Shown: positions 18,670 to 27,177 of the stretch, piece after piece
Layout of the letters: every line of letters starts with the position of its first letter
Position numbering within the stretch: the stretch's first letter is position 1
From: Microbacterium sp. SORGH_AS_1204
Lineage (GTDB): Bacteria > Actinomycetota > Actinomycetes > Actinomycetales > Microbacteriaceae
Length of the DNA stretch: 64,000 nucleotides
Direction: 5' to 3'
Assembly (NCBI RefSeq): GCF_030818935.1
Contig: NZ_JAUTBD010000001.1
Location: 1,364,001 to 1,428,000, forward strand
Made by a program: the position numbers and the translations under genes
The notes under the pieces: model-generated
Told to the model about the DNA's origin: nothing
The model's input: only the letters and a program-made list of their open reading frames with translations
Database searches by the model: none

Positions 18670-19409
18670 TGAGGAGCTTTGATCATGTAGCCGACGCCGC
18701 GGACGGTGTGGATGAGCGGCTCGTGGTCCGCGTCGATCTTCTTGCGCAGGTACGAGATGTACAGTTCGACCACGCTGGAGCGGCCGCCGAAGTCGTAGTT
18801 CCACACGCGGTCGAGGATCTGCGCCTTCGACACCACGCGACGCTGGTTGCGCATGAGGAAGCGCAGCAGCTCGAATTCGGTCGCCGTCAGCTCGATCTCC
18901 TTGCCCGCGCGCACGACCTCGTGGCTGTCCTCGTTCAGAGACAGGTCGCCGACGCGCAGGATCGGCTCCGAGTCACGCGTGAGGGCGGTGCCGGCGCGTC
19001 GCATGAGGCCGCGCAGGCGCGCCACGACCTCTTCGAGGCTGAAGGGCTTGGTGACGTAGTCGTCGCCGCCCGCGGTGAGACCGGCGACGCGGTCGGCCAC
19101 GGCGTCTTTGGCGGTGAGGAAGAGCACGGGCACGTCGTTGCCGGAGTGCCGCAGCCGCTGCAGCACCGCCATGCCGTCGAGGTCGGGCATCATGATGTCG
19201 AGCACCATGGCATCCGGTTCGAACTCGCGAGCCGACTGCAGCGCGTCGAATCCGGAGCCGGCGGTCTTGACGTCCCAGCCCTCCATGCGCAGGGCCATCG
19301 ACAGCAGGTCGGTGAGCATCTGCTCGTCGTCGACGACGAGCACGCGCAAGGCGCTCCCGTCGGGGCGGGTGAAGGCGGGGGCGGCGGCGGTCGCGGTCAT
19401 GGAACTCAT
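18666..19409 (-). CDS. OmpR-family response regulator
   Basis: A 247-residue regulator. The receiver domain has acidic pair VVDDE (residues 26-29), phospho-acceptor Asp 71 in VLDIMMPDLDG, Thr in FLTAK and Lys 121 in DDYVTKPF. The C-terminal winged helix contains ELTATEFELLRFLMRNQ and RSSVVELYISYLRKKID. It partners the kinase encoded immediately downstream with overlapping codons. ATG 19409 with GAGAG upstream is taken as start; ATG 19400 is an alternative. The VanZ-gnd genes upstream run the same way but a separate promoter is likely in the 13-base-plus gap or inside VanZ. Confidence 0.93.
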   Translation of the reverse strand: MSSMTATAAAPAFTRPDGSALRVLVVDDEQMLTDLLSMALRMEGWDVKTAGSGFDALQSAREFEPDAMVLDIMMPDLDGMAVLQRLRHSGNDVPVLFLTAKDAVADRVAGLTAGGDDYVTKPFSLEEVVARLRGLMRRAGTALTRDSEPILRVGDLSLNEDSHEVVRAGKEIELTATEFELLRFLMRNQRRVVSKAQILDRVWNYDFGGRSSVVELYISYLRKKIDADHEPLIHTVRGVGYMIKAPQ

Positions 19410-19422
19410 TGTGCTCTCGTAT

Positions 19423-19875
19423 CTATGAGCTTTCTATGGCGACGCTTATGCGGTCGCTGTGAAGCCGCGAAGCCGCGAGAGCGAGAGCGACGCCGATCAT
19501 CGCGCCGGCCGTGTTGGCGACCAGATCGCGCACATCGGCAACCCGCGTCGGCAGGAACAGCAGCTGAATCGTCTCGATCAGCGCGCTCGTCAGCACAGCG
19601 ATGAGGATGCCGTGCCACCACCGCCCGCGCCACGCGATGACGAGCATGCCCAGGGGCACGAACAGGGCGACGTTGGCGACGAACTCGACCAGGTCGAGGG
19701 TGACCCACGCCGTCTGCTGCCACGACCGGAGCGTGCTCACGACGGTGTCGAGGACGCTCGCGGTGCCCGCGTCATAGATCGAGGGGCGCAGCGTCATCCA
19801 CCAGAGACCGAACGCGTACGACGCCGAAGCGGCGACGAGCAGTGCCCGTCGCCGCTTCGTGATCTTCGAGGTCAG
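19423..19875 (-). CDS. VanZ-like membrane protein, probable CTG start
   Basis: About 150 residues with four or five membrane segments and the VanZ pattern: WMTLRPSIYD after the first helix, LVEFVANVALFVPLGMLVI, then LIETIQLLFLPTRVADVRDLVANTAGAMIGV. No ATG, GTG or TTG lies in frame before the first helix. A CTG whose last two bases overlap the gnd TGA (CTGA) gives the natural N-terminus LTSKITKRRR, so I use it. An ATG further in (WWMTLRP) would cut off helix 1. Function of VanZ proteins is poorly known; some change lipoglycopeptide sensitivity. Confidence 0.75.
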   Translation of the reverse strand: MTSKITKRRRALLVAASASYAFGLWWMTLRPSIYDAGTASVLDTVVSTLRSWQQTAWVTLDLVEFVANVALFVPLGMLVIAWRGRWWHGILIAVLTSALIETIQLLFLPTRVADVRDLVANTAGAMIGVALALAASRLHSDRISVAIESS

Positions 19876-21467
19876 TGGGTGTCCTCGGCCTCGATCTCGG
19901 TGCGGTCGCCCGACCAGAGGGTGTGGAAGGTGCCCTCCTTGTCGATGCGGCGGTAGGTGTGGGCGCCGAAGAAGTCGCGCTGGCCCTGGACGAGGGCGGC
20001 GGGCAGGCGCTCGGCGCGCAGGCCGTCGTAGTAGGCCAGCGACGAGCTGAACGCGGGAGCCGGGATACCGCCGGCGGCGGCGAGCGAGACGATGGTGCGC
20101 CACGAGTCCTGGGCGCGGCCGAGGGCCTCGACGAAGTACGGCGCGGTCAGCAGCACGGGCAGCTCGGGCTGTGCGTCGTAGGCCTCGGCGATGCGGTTGA
20201 GGAACTGCGCGCGGATGATGCAGCCGCCGCGGAAGATCTTCGACACGGCGCCGAGGTCGATCTTCCAGTCGTACTGTGCGGCGCCGGCACGGATCTCGTC
20301 GAAGCCCTGGCTGTAGGCGACGATCTTGGAGGCGTACAGCGCCAGACGCACCTGCTCGATGAACGCATCGGCATCCTCGCCCGAGAGCACGTCGGCGCCC
20401 GAAGGGCCGGGGAGCTCACGCGAGACCTCGCGCTGCTCCGGGTGGCTCGACAGCGACCGGGCGAAGGTGGCCTCGGCGATGCCCGAGACGGGAACGCCCA
20501 GATCGAGCGCGGTCTGCACGGTCCACGCGCCGGTGCCCTTGGCGCCGGCCTGGTCGAGGATGATGTCGACGAGCGGCTTGCCGGTGTCGGCGTCGACCTG
20601 GCGCAGCACCTCGGCGGTGATCTCGATGAGGTACGACTCCAGCTCGCCACGGTTCCACTCGGCGAACACGTCGGCGATCTCGGCGGGGGTCTTGCCGGTG
20701 GCGTGGCGGATGAGGTCGTACGCCTCGGCGATGAGCTGCATGTCGGCGTATTCGATGCCGTTGTGCACCATCTTGACGAAGTGCCCGGCGCCGTCGTGGC
20801 CGACGTGGGTGACGCACGGCTCGCCCTCGGCCACCGCCGCGATCGATTTCAGGATTGGGCCGAGCGTGGCCCAGGCCTCGTCGGAGCCGCCGGGCATGAT
20901 CGAGGGGCCCAGCAGGGCACCCTCCTCACCGCCCGAGACGCCCATGCCAACGAAGTTGATGCCGGTGTCGCGCACGGCCTTCTCACGGCGGATCGTGTCG
21001 GTGAACAGAGCGTTGCCGCCGTCGACGATGATGTCGCCGGGCTCGAACACCTTCACCAGCTCGTCGATGACGAAGTCGGTGGGGCGGCCGGCCTTGACCA
21101 TGATGATCGCGGTGCGCGGCTTCGACAGCGACGCAGCGAAATCCTCGTACGAGAACGACGGCACGAACTCCGCCTCGGGGTGCGCCTCGAGCAGCTCGTC
21201 GGTCTTCGAGCGCGAACGGTTGAACACCGCCACGGTGTTGCCCTCGCGGCTGGCGAGGTTGCGGGCCAGGTTCGACCCCATCACGGCGAGTCCGACCACG
21301 CCGATGTTCGCGGTGGCGTCGCCCTCACCCTCCGGCGCGGAGTCGGCCTCAGCGGTGGGGCGGTCGACCTCTTCGATACCGGGCGCACCCTCGTGCACCT
21401 GCGCGGCCTCGTGCGGGGCCTGGTCCTGGTCGGTCGAGGGGCCGGTCGGGGAGGAAGTGGACGTCAT
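19872..21467 (-). CDS. gnd: 6-phosphogluconate dehydrogenase (decarboxylating)
   Basis: A 531-residue enzyme of the pentose-phosphate pathway, converting 6-phosphogluconate to ribulose-5-phosphate, CO2 and NADPH. The Rossmann start ANIGVVGLAVMGSNLARNLA, the GMGVSGGEEGALLGPSIMPGG block, KMVHNGIEYADMQ and the C-terminal RRIDKEGTFHTLWSG mark the long dimeric form. A 54-residue acidic, Pro/Ala-rich N-terminal extension precedes the core, making it longer than the usual 470-490. ATG 21467 has GGAG seven bases upstream; an ATG 15 codons earlier lacks one. It is followed by VanZ and preceded by gluconokinase. Confidence 0.95.
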   Translation of the reverse strand: MTSTSSPTGPSTDQDQAPHEAAQVHEGAPGIEEVDRPTAEADSAPEGEGDATANIGVVGLAVMGSNLARNLASREGNTVAVFNRSRSKTDELLEAHPEAEFVPSFSYEDFAASLSKPRTAIIMVKAGRPTDFVIDELVKVFEPGDIIVDGGNALFTDTIRREKAVRDTGINFVGMGVSGGEEGALLGPSIMPGGSDEAWATLGPILKSIAAVAEGEPCVTHVGHDGAGHFVKMVHNGIEYADMQLIAEAYDLIRHATGKTPAEIADVFAEWNRGELESYLIEITAEVLRQVDADTGKPLVDIILDQAGAKGTGAWTVQTALDLGVPVSGIAEATFARSLSSHPEQREVSRELPGPSGADVLSGEDADAFIEQVRLALYASKIVAYSQGFDEIRAGAAQYDWKIDLGAVSKIFRGGCIIRAQFLNRIAEAYDAQPELPVLLTAPYFVEALGRAQDSWRTIVSLAAAGGIPAPAFSSSLAYYDGLRAERLPAALVQGQRDFFGAHTYRRIDKEGTFHTLWSGDRTEIEAEDTH

Positions 21468-21556
21468 TCGTTGCTCCGTAATTCGGCTGCGAGGAAAGGG
21501 GTTCGGGCGCACGTGGGGTTGCCGATGACACTTTATCGGCTCGGGTCCCGCGTGTT

Positions 21557-22063
21557 TCAGGCGGGGGAGAGGCGGAGGCGATCGACGACCTCCTGCACCT
21601 GCTGCGGGGGCGTGAGGTCGAGGTCTATGCGGATCGCCCGCTCATCGGCATCCGGCATCTGCAGGGTGTCGAACTGGGAGGTGAGCAGCGACGGCGGCAT
21701 GTAGTGGCCCTGGCGGCGCAAAAGCCGCTCGAGCACGAGGGCGGGGTCGCCCATGAGGAGCACGAAGGTCACCTCGTCGCGGCGCAGCACGTCGCGGTAG
21801 CTGCGTTTGAGGGCCGAGCACGTGATGACACCGGGGCGACCGGCGGCGATCTGTCCGTCGATCCAGCCGGCGACACGGTCGAGCCAGGGCCAGCGGTCGT
21901 CGTCGTTCAGAGCGTGGCCGGAGGCCATCTTGCGGACGTTCGCCTCGGGGTGCAGGTCGTCGCCTTCCTGGAAATCCCAGCCGAGGCGACCGGCGAGCAT
22001 GCCGGCGACGGTGGACTTGCCGGTACCGGCGGGGCCCATGAACACGAGGACGGGAACGGTCAT
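21557..22063 (-). CDS. gntK: Gluconokinase
   Basis: A 168-residue P-loop kinase making 6-phosphogluconate from gluconate and ATP, feeding Gnd. Walker A GPAGTGKST lies near residue 10. EGDDLHPEANVRKMASGHALNDDDRWPWL (a GntK-specific stretch) and CSALKRSYRD are family hallmarks. ATG 22063 gives the standard N-terminus; an in-frame ATG five codons upstream is possible. Lies 28 bases after the GntR regulator gene, and gnd follows after 89 bases, so the three form one minus-strand unit. Confidence 0.94.
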   Translation of the reverse strand: MTVPVLVFMGPAGTGKSTVAGMLAGRLGWDFQEGDDLHPEANVRKMASGHALNDDDRWPWLDRVAGWIDGQIAAGRPGVITCSALKRSYRDVLRRDEVTFVLLMGDPALVLERLLRRQGHYMPPSLLTSQFDTLQMPDADERAIRIDLDLTPPQQVQEVVDRLRLSPA

Positions 22064-22091
22064 AGCTTCTCTCTTCATCGGGGGAAGGGGG

Positions 22092-22787
22092 TCAGATGGT
22101 GAGGCGGACTTCGCTGAGCACCGCGGCGACGTACTGCCGCGTGTGCTCCTCGGCGGCGTCGGCGTCGGCTCGCCCGATGGCGGCGGCCGTCGCCACGTGG
22201 TTCTCGAGCGCATCGGGGTTCGGGATGCCGGGAGTCAGGCCGTGCATCGCGCGCCCCTCGATCGCGGCGGCGATGGGAGCGCGCGCGGCGGCGAGCATGA
22301 GGTTGCCGCTGGAGAGCAGGATCAGGTCGTGGAAGGCGATGTCGGCCGCGAGGTACTCGGGGGAGTTTCCGAGACCGGCCGCGCCGAGTCGCTCCAGCTC
22401 CTCGGCCAGGCGCAGGATCTCGCCGCGCTGCAGGTCGGTCGCCCGACGTGCGCTCAGACGCGCCGCCACGGGCTCGATCGCGGCGCGCAGTTCGGTGGTG
22501 TTGACGATCAGCTGGTCGCGCCGGCGCCCGGCCAGCTGCCAGCCGATCAGCCGCGTGTCGAGGGCGCTCCAGTGGGCGGCGGCGCGCACGGTGATGCCCA
22601 CGCGGCGGCGCTGCTCCAGCATCCCCATCGCCTCGAGCACCCGCACGGCCTCGCGGACCACCGTGCGCGAGACGGCGTACTCCTGCTCGAGGGCGGCGAG
22701 GGTCAGCACGTGGCCGGCCGGGAGGTCGCCGTCGACGAGCCGCATGCCGATGGCATCGATCAGCGATCCGTGTGACGCGCGGGCCAT
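22092..22787 (-). CDS. GntR-family (FadR/FCD type) regulator of the gluconate genes
   Basis: A 231-residue regulator with an N-terminal winged helix (LAALEQEYAVSRTVVREAVRVLEAMGM) and a C-terminal FCD ligand domain carrying the metal-binding pattern, with DIAFHDLILLSSGN and ENHVATAAAIGRADADAA. It is divergent from gntP, with an inverted-repeat-rich 141-base spacer. It probably represses both directions until gluconate or 6-phosphogluconate binds, which is inferred from location. GAGG lies before the ATG. Confidence 0.9.
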   Translation of the reverse strand: MARASHGSLIDAIGMRLVDGDLPAGHVLTLAALEQEYAVSRTVVREAVRVLEAMGMLEQRRRVGITVRAAAHWSALDTRLIGWQLAGRRRDQLIVNTTELRAAIEPVAARLSARRATDLQRGEILRLAEELERLGAAGLGNSPEYLAADIAFHDLILLSSGNLMLAAARAPIAAAIEGRAMHGLTPGIPNPDALENHVATAAAIGRADADAAEEHTRQYVAAVLSEVRLTI

Positions 22788-22800
22788 GACCCCTCCTCAG

Positions 22801-22840
22801 GTCGTTTCGTACGACCATATCTTGTCAAAAATATGATCAT
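22801..22840. promoter_or_regulatory. Candidate operator region between gluconate divergons
   Basis: This unusually AT-rich spacer holds three symmetric elements: GTCGT/ACGAC at 22801-22815, CATAT/ATATG at 22816-22835 and the palindrome ATGATCAT at 22833-22840. It sits between the GntR-family gene and gntP, where a GntR dimer would control both. Which element is bound is not decided by sequence. Confidence 0.5.
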
Positions 22841-22928
22841 TGTGTGAAGATGCCGTGACCCCCGGCGGACGCACGGCGCTCACAGCACGCGCACATCGCA
22901 TCCGATCGACTGAATCAACGGAGATCCC

Positions 22929-24317
22929 TTGGACGACTGGACCCAGACACTCGGCACGGCGCCACTGCTCGCCATCGCCGCGGGCGCGATCGCGCTCATC
23001 CTCGTGCTCATCATCTGGCTGAAGGTGCACGCCTTCCTCGCGCTCATCATCGTGTCGCTCGTGACGGCGTTCGTCGCCGGCATCCCGGTGTCGGCGATCG
23101 TCACCACCCTGACGGGAGGATTCGGAGGCACCCTCGGCACCGTCGCGCTGCTCGTCGCCCTCGGTGCGATGCTCGGCCGCCTGATCGAGCACTCCGGCGG
23201 CGCGCAATCGCTCGCCGAGACCTTCGTGCGCGTCTTCGGCGAGAAACGTGCGCCCTTCGCCCTCGGCATCGTGTCGCTGATCCTCGGCTTCCCGATGTTC
23301 TTCGACGCCGGCCTCGTCATGATGCTGCCCATCATCTTCGCGATCGCCCGCCGCGTCTCGGGCAACAACGTGCTGCTGTTCGGCCTCCCGGCCGCCGCCG
23401 CCTTCTCGGTCATGCACGTCTTCCTGCCGCCGCACCCCGGTCCGGTCACGGCGACCGAGCTGTACGGCGCGAACCTCGGCCTGGTGCTGATCGTCGGCCT
23501 GATCATCGCCTTCCCGATCTGGTACCTCTCGGGTTACCTGTGGGGGAAGTTCATCGCCCGCCGCATCGTGCTGCCGGTTCCGGCGCTCTTCGGCGACGTC
23601 GACGCCGACCAGCCCAGCAACCCGCCCAAGCCCGTGACCGTGATCGCGGTGCTGCTGCTGCCGATGCTGCTGATCTTCCTCAACACCGGCCTCACCACCC
23701 TCGGTACCGCCGGGGTCGTCGACCCCGACAACGTCGTCGTGCAGGTGCTCGTGCTGCTCGGCAACTCGCCGGTCGCGCTGCTCATCACCGTGCTGGTCGC
23801 GACCGTGGTCTTCGGCTTCCGCCGCGGCGAGAACGGCACGGCGCTCGAGAAGGTCGTCGACTCCGCGCTCGGCCCGGTGTGCTCGGTCATCCTGATCACC
23901 GGCGCCGGCGGCATGTTCGGCGCCGTCCTTCGCGCGTCGGGCATCGGCGACGCCCTCGCCGACAGCCTGAGCGATCTCGGCATGCCGGTCATCGTGGCCG
24001 CTTATGTCATCGCCGTCATCCTGCGCCTCGCGCAGGGCTCGGCCACCGTCGCACTCGTCACCGCCGCGGGTCTGGCGGCGCCCGCCGTCATGTCGGGGGA
24101 CTTCTCGCCCCTGCAGGTCGTCGCGATCACGCTCGCCACCGCCGCCGGATCCGTCTTCGCGGGCCACGTCAACGACTCGGGCTTCTGGCTCGTCGGCCGT
24201 CTGATGGGCATGGACGTCAAGACCACCCTCAAGACCTGGACGGTTCAGCAGGCGATCGAATCGGTGCTCGGTTTCATCGCCGCCCTGCTCGTCTTCGGGA
24301 TCGGAGCCCTCCTGTGA
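22929..24317 (+). CDS. gntP: Gluconate:H+ symporter, GntP family
   Basis: A 462-residue permease with about 12 to 14 membrane segments. GntP signatures include LGFPMFFDAGLVMMLPIIF, AAAFSVMHVFLPPHPGPV and LAQGSATVALVTAAGL. It starts with TTG; the usual family N-terminus follows directly. GTGA overlap with the next gene couples it to the dehydrogenase. Imports gluconate or the related idonate/5-ketogluconate used by the downstream enzymes. Confidence 0.93.
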   Translation: MDDWTQTLGTAPLLAIAAGAIALILVLIIWLKVHAFLALIIVSLVTAFVAGIPVSAIVTTLTGGFGGTLGTVALLVALGAMLGRLIEHSGGAQSLAETFVRVFGEKRAPFALGIVSLILGFPMFFDAGLVMMLPIIFAIARRVSGNNVLLFGLPAAAAFSVMHVFLPPHPGPVTATELYGANLGLVLIVGLIIAFPIWYLSGYLWGKFIARRIVLPVPALFGDVDADQPSNPPKPVTVIAVLLLPMLLIFLNTGLTTLGTAGVVDPDNVVVQVLVLLGNSPVALLITVLVATVVFGFRRGENGTALEKVVDSALGPVCSVILITGAGGMFGAVLRASGIGDALADSLSDLGMPVIVAAYVIAVILRLAQGSATVALVTAAGLAAPAVMSGDFSPLQVVAITLATAAGSVFAGHVNDSGFWLVGRLMGMDVKTTLKTWTVQQAIESVLGFIAALLVFGIGALL

Positions 24318-25093
24318 CCGGTTCGAACGCCGACCTCTTCGACGTCTCCGATCGTCTCGCCCTCGTCACGGGTTCGTCGCGCGGCCTGGGGCGAGCCCTG
24401 GCGCTGACGCTCGCCCGCGGCGGGGCCCGCGTCGTCGTGCACGGGCGCGATGCGGGCGCGGTCGAAGACACCCGCGCCGAGGCCGAAGAGCTGTCCGGAC
24501 GCCCCGCGCACGCGGTGACCTTCGACGTCACCGACGCCGCCGCCGTCGAGTCCGCGGTGGGCGGTCTGCTCGACGACGTGGGCGTCCCCGACATCCTCGT
24601 CAACAACGCCGGCGTGCAACGCCGGGCGCCGATCCACGAGTTCTCCGTCGCCGACTGGGACGACATCGTCGCAGCGAACCTGTCCGGGGTGTTCTACGTC
24701 TCGCGGTTCGTCACGCCGGCGATGGTCGCCCGCGGGTCGGGCAAGATCGTCAACGTCGCCTCGGTGCAGTCGCGCCTCGCGCGGCAGACGATCGCGCCGT
24801 ACTCGGCCACGAAGGGCGGCGTCGCCCAATTGACGGCCGGGATGGCCGCTGACCTCGCGCGGTTCGGCATCCAGGTCAATGCGCTGAGCCCGGGATATTT
24901 CGCGACCGAGATGAACAAAGCCCTCGTCGACGACCCCGAGTTCACGCGCTGGCTGACCCAGCGCACGCCCGCCGCGCGCTGGGGCGACTTCGACGAGTTG
25001 CGCGGGGCGCTGCTGTTCCTCGCCTCCGACGCGTCGAGCTTCGTCTCGGGCCAGAACATCTTCGTCGACGGCGGGATGACGGCGGTCGTCTGA
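24314..25093 (+). CDS. Gluconate 5-dehydrogenase (short-chain dehydrogenase)
   Basis: A 259-residue classical SDR. TGSSRGLG (residues 19-26) binds NAD(P). NNAG lies near residue 97; catalytic Ser lies in NVASVQSR and YSATKGG carries Tyr and Lys. The end SFVSGQNIFVDGGMTAVV is typical of IdnO/Gno enzymes that interconvert gluconate and 5-ketogluconate. GTG start overlaps the gntP stop. With the next gene it would run L-idonate to 5-ketogluconate to gluconate. Confidence 0.88.
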   Translation: MTGSNADLFDVSDRLALVTGSSRGLGRALALTLARGGARVVVHGRDAGAVEDTRAEAEELSGRPAHAVTFDVTDAAAVESAVGGLLDDVGVPDILVNNAGVQRRAPIHEFSVADWDDIVAANLSGVFYVSRFVTPAMVARGSGKIVNVASVQSRLARQTIAPYSATKGGVAQLTAGMAADLARFGIQVNALSPGYFATEMNKALVDDPEFTRWLTQRTPAARWGDFDELRGALLFLASDASSFVSGQNIFVDGGMTAVV

Positions 25094-25105
25094 CCGCGGA
25101 GAGGA

Positions 25106-26113
25106 ATGACGATGAAGTCTCTGCTGATCGAGAAGGCGCTCACCGCCGATGTGCGCGAGGTCGCCGTGCCCCAGCCGGGCGAAGGCCAGGTGCGTCTGCG
25201 GGTGCAGTACGTCGGCATCTGCGGATCCGACCTGCACTATTTCTACGAGGGCGCGAACGGCGCGTTCGTCGTGCGCGAGTCGCTGGTCCCGGGCCACGAG
25301 CTCTCGGGGCGGGTCGACCTCGACCCCTCCGGCGTCCTGGCGGAGGGCACGCCCGTCACGGTGCACCCGGCCCGCTTCGGCACACCGCGCGAGGGCATCG
25401 AGAACGCGCCCCACCTGTGGCCGGGCGGCTCGTACCTCGGCAGCGCCTCGACCTGGCCGCACACCCAGGGCGCCGCGTCGGAGTACCTCGTCGTCGAGGC
25501 CGGCATGGTTCGCGTGCTCCCCGACGCGCTGCCGGTCCGCCGTGCCGTGCTGGCCGAGCCCCTCGCCGTCGCCCTGCACGCGCTCGGCAAGGCAGGCGAC
25601 GTCGAAGGACTCGACGTGCTGGTCACCGGGTCGGGGCCGATCGGCCTCATGGCCGTGGCCGCCGCCGTCGCCGCGGGCGCGCGCGTCACCGCGACCGACG
25701 TCCTCGCCGGCCCCCTCGAGCGTGCCGAGGCGGTGGGCGCTGCGGCGACCATCGACGTGACGACCGAGGCGGTCGAGCCGAACGCCTACGCCGTGGTCCT
25801 GGAATGCTCGGGCGTGCCGGTCTCCATCTCGACCGCGTTGAAGGCCGTGCGCCCCGGCGGCACGGTCGTTCAGGTCGGGATGCTGCCCGACGATCCGCGA
25901 CCGGTCAATCTCGCCCCCTTCATCTCGAAGGAGGTGCGTTACCTGGGCGCGTTCCGTTTCCATGACGAGATCGACCAGGCGATCGCGCTGCTGGCGGCGA
26001 ACCCCGGCATCGAGAGCGCCGTGACGCACGAGTTCGCGCTGACGGATGCCGACCAGGCCTTCGCCACGGCACGCGACTCGCAGCGCTCGGGCAAGGTCGT
26101 CTTCGCGCTCTGA
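25106..26113 (+). CDS. idnD: L-idonate 5-dehydrogenase (zinc alcohol dehydrogenase family)
   Basis: A 335-residue medium-chain dehydrogenase. The catalytic zinc ligands appear as ICGSDLHYF and PGHELSG. The structural-zinc loop with four Cys of many relatives is missing (the region reads ENAPHLWPGGSYLG), as in IdnD-like enzymes. The cofactor fold is VTGSGPIGLMAVAAAVAAGA. GAGAGGAA precedes the ATG. Last gene of the gntP operon; a hairpin follows. Sorbitol/threonine dehydrogenase activity is the alternative, but the neighbours favour idonate. Confidence 0.85.
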   Translation: MTMKSLLIEKALTADVREVAVPQPGEGQVRLRVQYVGICGSDLHYFYEGANGAFVVRESLVPGHELSGRVDLDPSGVLAEGTPVTVHPARFGTPREGIENAPHLWPGGSYLGSASTWPHTQGAASEYLVVEAGMVRVLPDALPVRRAVLAEPLAVALHALGKAGDVEGLDVLVTGSGPIGLMAVAAAVAAGARVTATDVLAGPLERAEAVGAAATIDVTTEAVEPNAYAVVLECSGVPVSISTALKAVRPGGTVVQVGMLPDDPRPVNLAPFISKEVRYLGAFRFHDEIDQAIALLAANPGIESAVTHEFALTDADQAFATARDSQRSGKVVFAL

Positions 26114-26121
26114 CGAGCAGA

Positions 26122-26163
26122 CGCGACCCGGGGCGCCCGCTCGAGGGCGTATCCCGGGTCGTG
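26122..26163. terminator. Hairpin between convergent idnD and oxidoreductase genes
   Basis: Outer arms GACCCGGG (26125-26132) and CCCGGGTC (26153-26160) enclose an inner GCGCCC/GGGCGT stem. The structure is symmetric, so it can end transcription from both sides. Confidence 0.7.
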
Positions 26164-26171
26164 CGTCGGTT

Positions 26172-27068
26172 CTAGCCGTCGCTGCGGACCGCGGTGAACC
26201 GCCGCGTCACCGCGATGTCGCGCTCGCCCAGACCCCGGTCGACGATCTCGTCGAAGGCTGCGCGGAGAGCGGGCAGGAGTGCCGGTCGCGTGTCGGTGGC
26301 CGTGGCGATGTCCGCCGCGAAGCGCAGGTCTTTCACCATGTACGCCGCGACGCCGCTGGGGGAGTCGTCGCCGGAGACGAGCTTCTCCCGGCGGCTCTCG
26401 AGCAGGTTCGACCCCGCGTATCCGCCGCCGAGCAGCGCCCACAGCGCGGCCGGGTCGACGTCGGAGCGGGCGGCGAGCTCCGTCGCCTCGCCGAGGGCCA
26501 GGATCGTCGCCGCCACGACCATTTGATTGCAGGCCTTGGCGACCTCGCCCGCGCCCAGCGGGCCGAGGCGCACCGGCGTGCCGCACGGGGCGAGCAGGGC
26601 GGCGGCGAGGTCGGCATCAGCGGGGGAGCCGCCGAGCATGATCGACAGGCGCCCGGCTCTGGCTCCGTCTTCCCCGCCCGAAACGGGGCAGTCCACGACC
26701 CGGATGTCGGAGGGCAGGCGCTCCGCGAGCTCGCGCACGCCGACCGGTGACGACGTCGAGCCGATCATCAGCAGGAACTCCCGCTCACCGATGCCGGCCA
26801 GCAGCCCGTCGGGCCCGTCCAGATGTTTTTCGAGCTGGGGCAGATCCGGCAGCATCACCAGCACCGCGTCGCAGGCGGTACCGAGCTCGCGTGCCGTCGC
26901 GGCCCAGGCTGCGCCGGCCTCGGTCAGGCGGGGCCGTTCGCGCCGGGCGTGCACGGTCAGTGCGCCGCGCGCACCGAGAAGGTGCTGAGCCATGGGCTCG
27001 CCCATGGCGCCGAGGCCCCAGACGCCGAGGCGGATGGATGCGAGATTCTCTTCGTCGAGTGCGCTCAT
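26172..27068 (-). CDS. NAD(P)-dependent beta-hydroxyacid dehydrogenase family protein
   Basis: A 298-residue enzyme of the 3-hydroxyisobutyrate dehydrogenase class. N-terminal Rossmann motif GVWGLGAMGEPMAQHLLG; substrate motif VVDCPVSGGEDGARAG; catalytic Lys in GEVAKACNQMVVAA. Related enzymes act on tartronate semialdehyde, glyoxylate or 2-hydroxy-3-oxoacids. It is divergent from the D-2-hydroxyacid dehydrogenase gene, sharing a short 109-base control region with an inverted repeat, so it probably belongs to the same acid-catabolism set. Confidence 0.87.
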   Translation of the reverse strand: MSALDEENLASIRLGVWGLGAMGEPMAQHLLGARGALTVHARRERPRLTEAGAAWAATARELGTACDAVLVMLPDLPQLEKHLDGPDGLLAGIGEREFLLMIGSTSSPVGVRELAERLPSDIRVVDCPVSGGEDGARAGRLSIMLGGSPADADLAAALLAPCGTPVRLGPLGAGEVAKACNQMVVAATILALGEATELAARSDVDPAALWALLGGGYAGSNLLESRREKLVSGDDSPSGVAAYMVKDLRFAADIATATDTRPALLPALRAAFDEIVDRGLGERDIAVTRRFTAVRSDG

Positions 27069-27086
27069 GATGTCATCCTATCGGCT

Positions 27087-27105
27087 GGACAACTGGTTGA
27101 ACAGG
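27087..27105. promoter_or_regulatory. Candidate operator in the divergent dehydrogenase promoter region
   Basis: GGACAAC-TG-GTTGAAC (27087-27102) is an imperfect inverted repeat. Its right half with flank, GTTGAACAG, recurs on the opposite strand in the transporter promoter at 29347-29362. A TAGGAT -10-like hexamer for the minus gene is the complement of 27075-27080. Likely bound by the IclR regulator at 28275. Confidence 0.5.
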
Positions 27106-27177
27106 ATTCAGTATGGTGGACGAGGATTCATGCGAGTCGTGACGGTCGCACCCGTTTCGGCAGAGGGAGAGACGACG

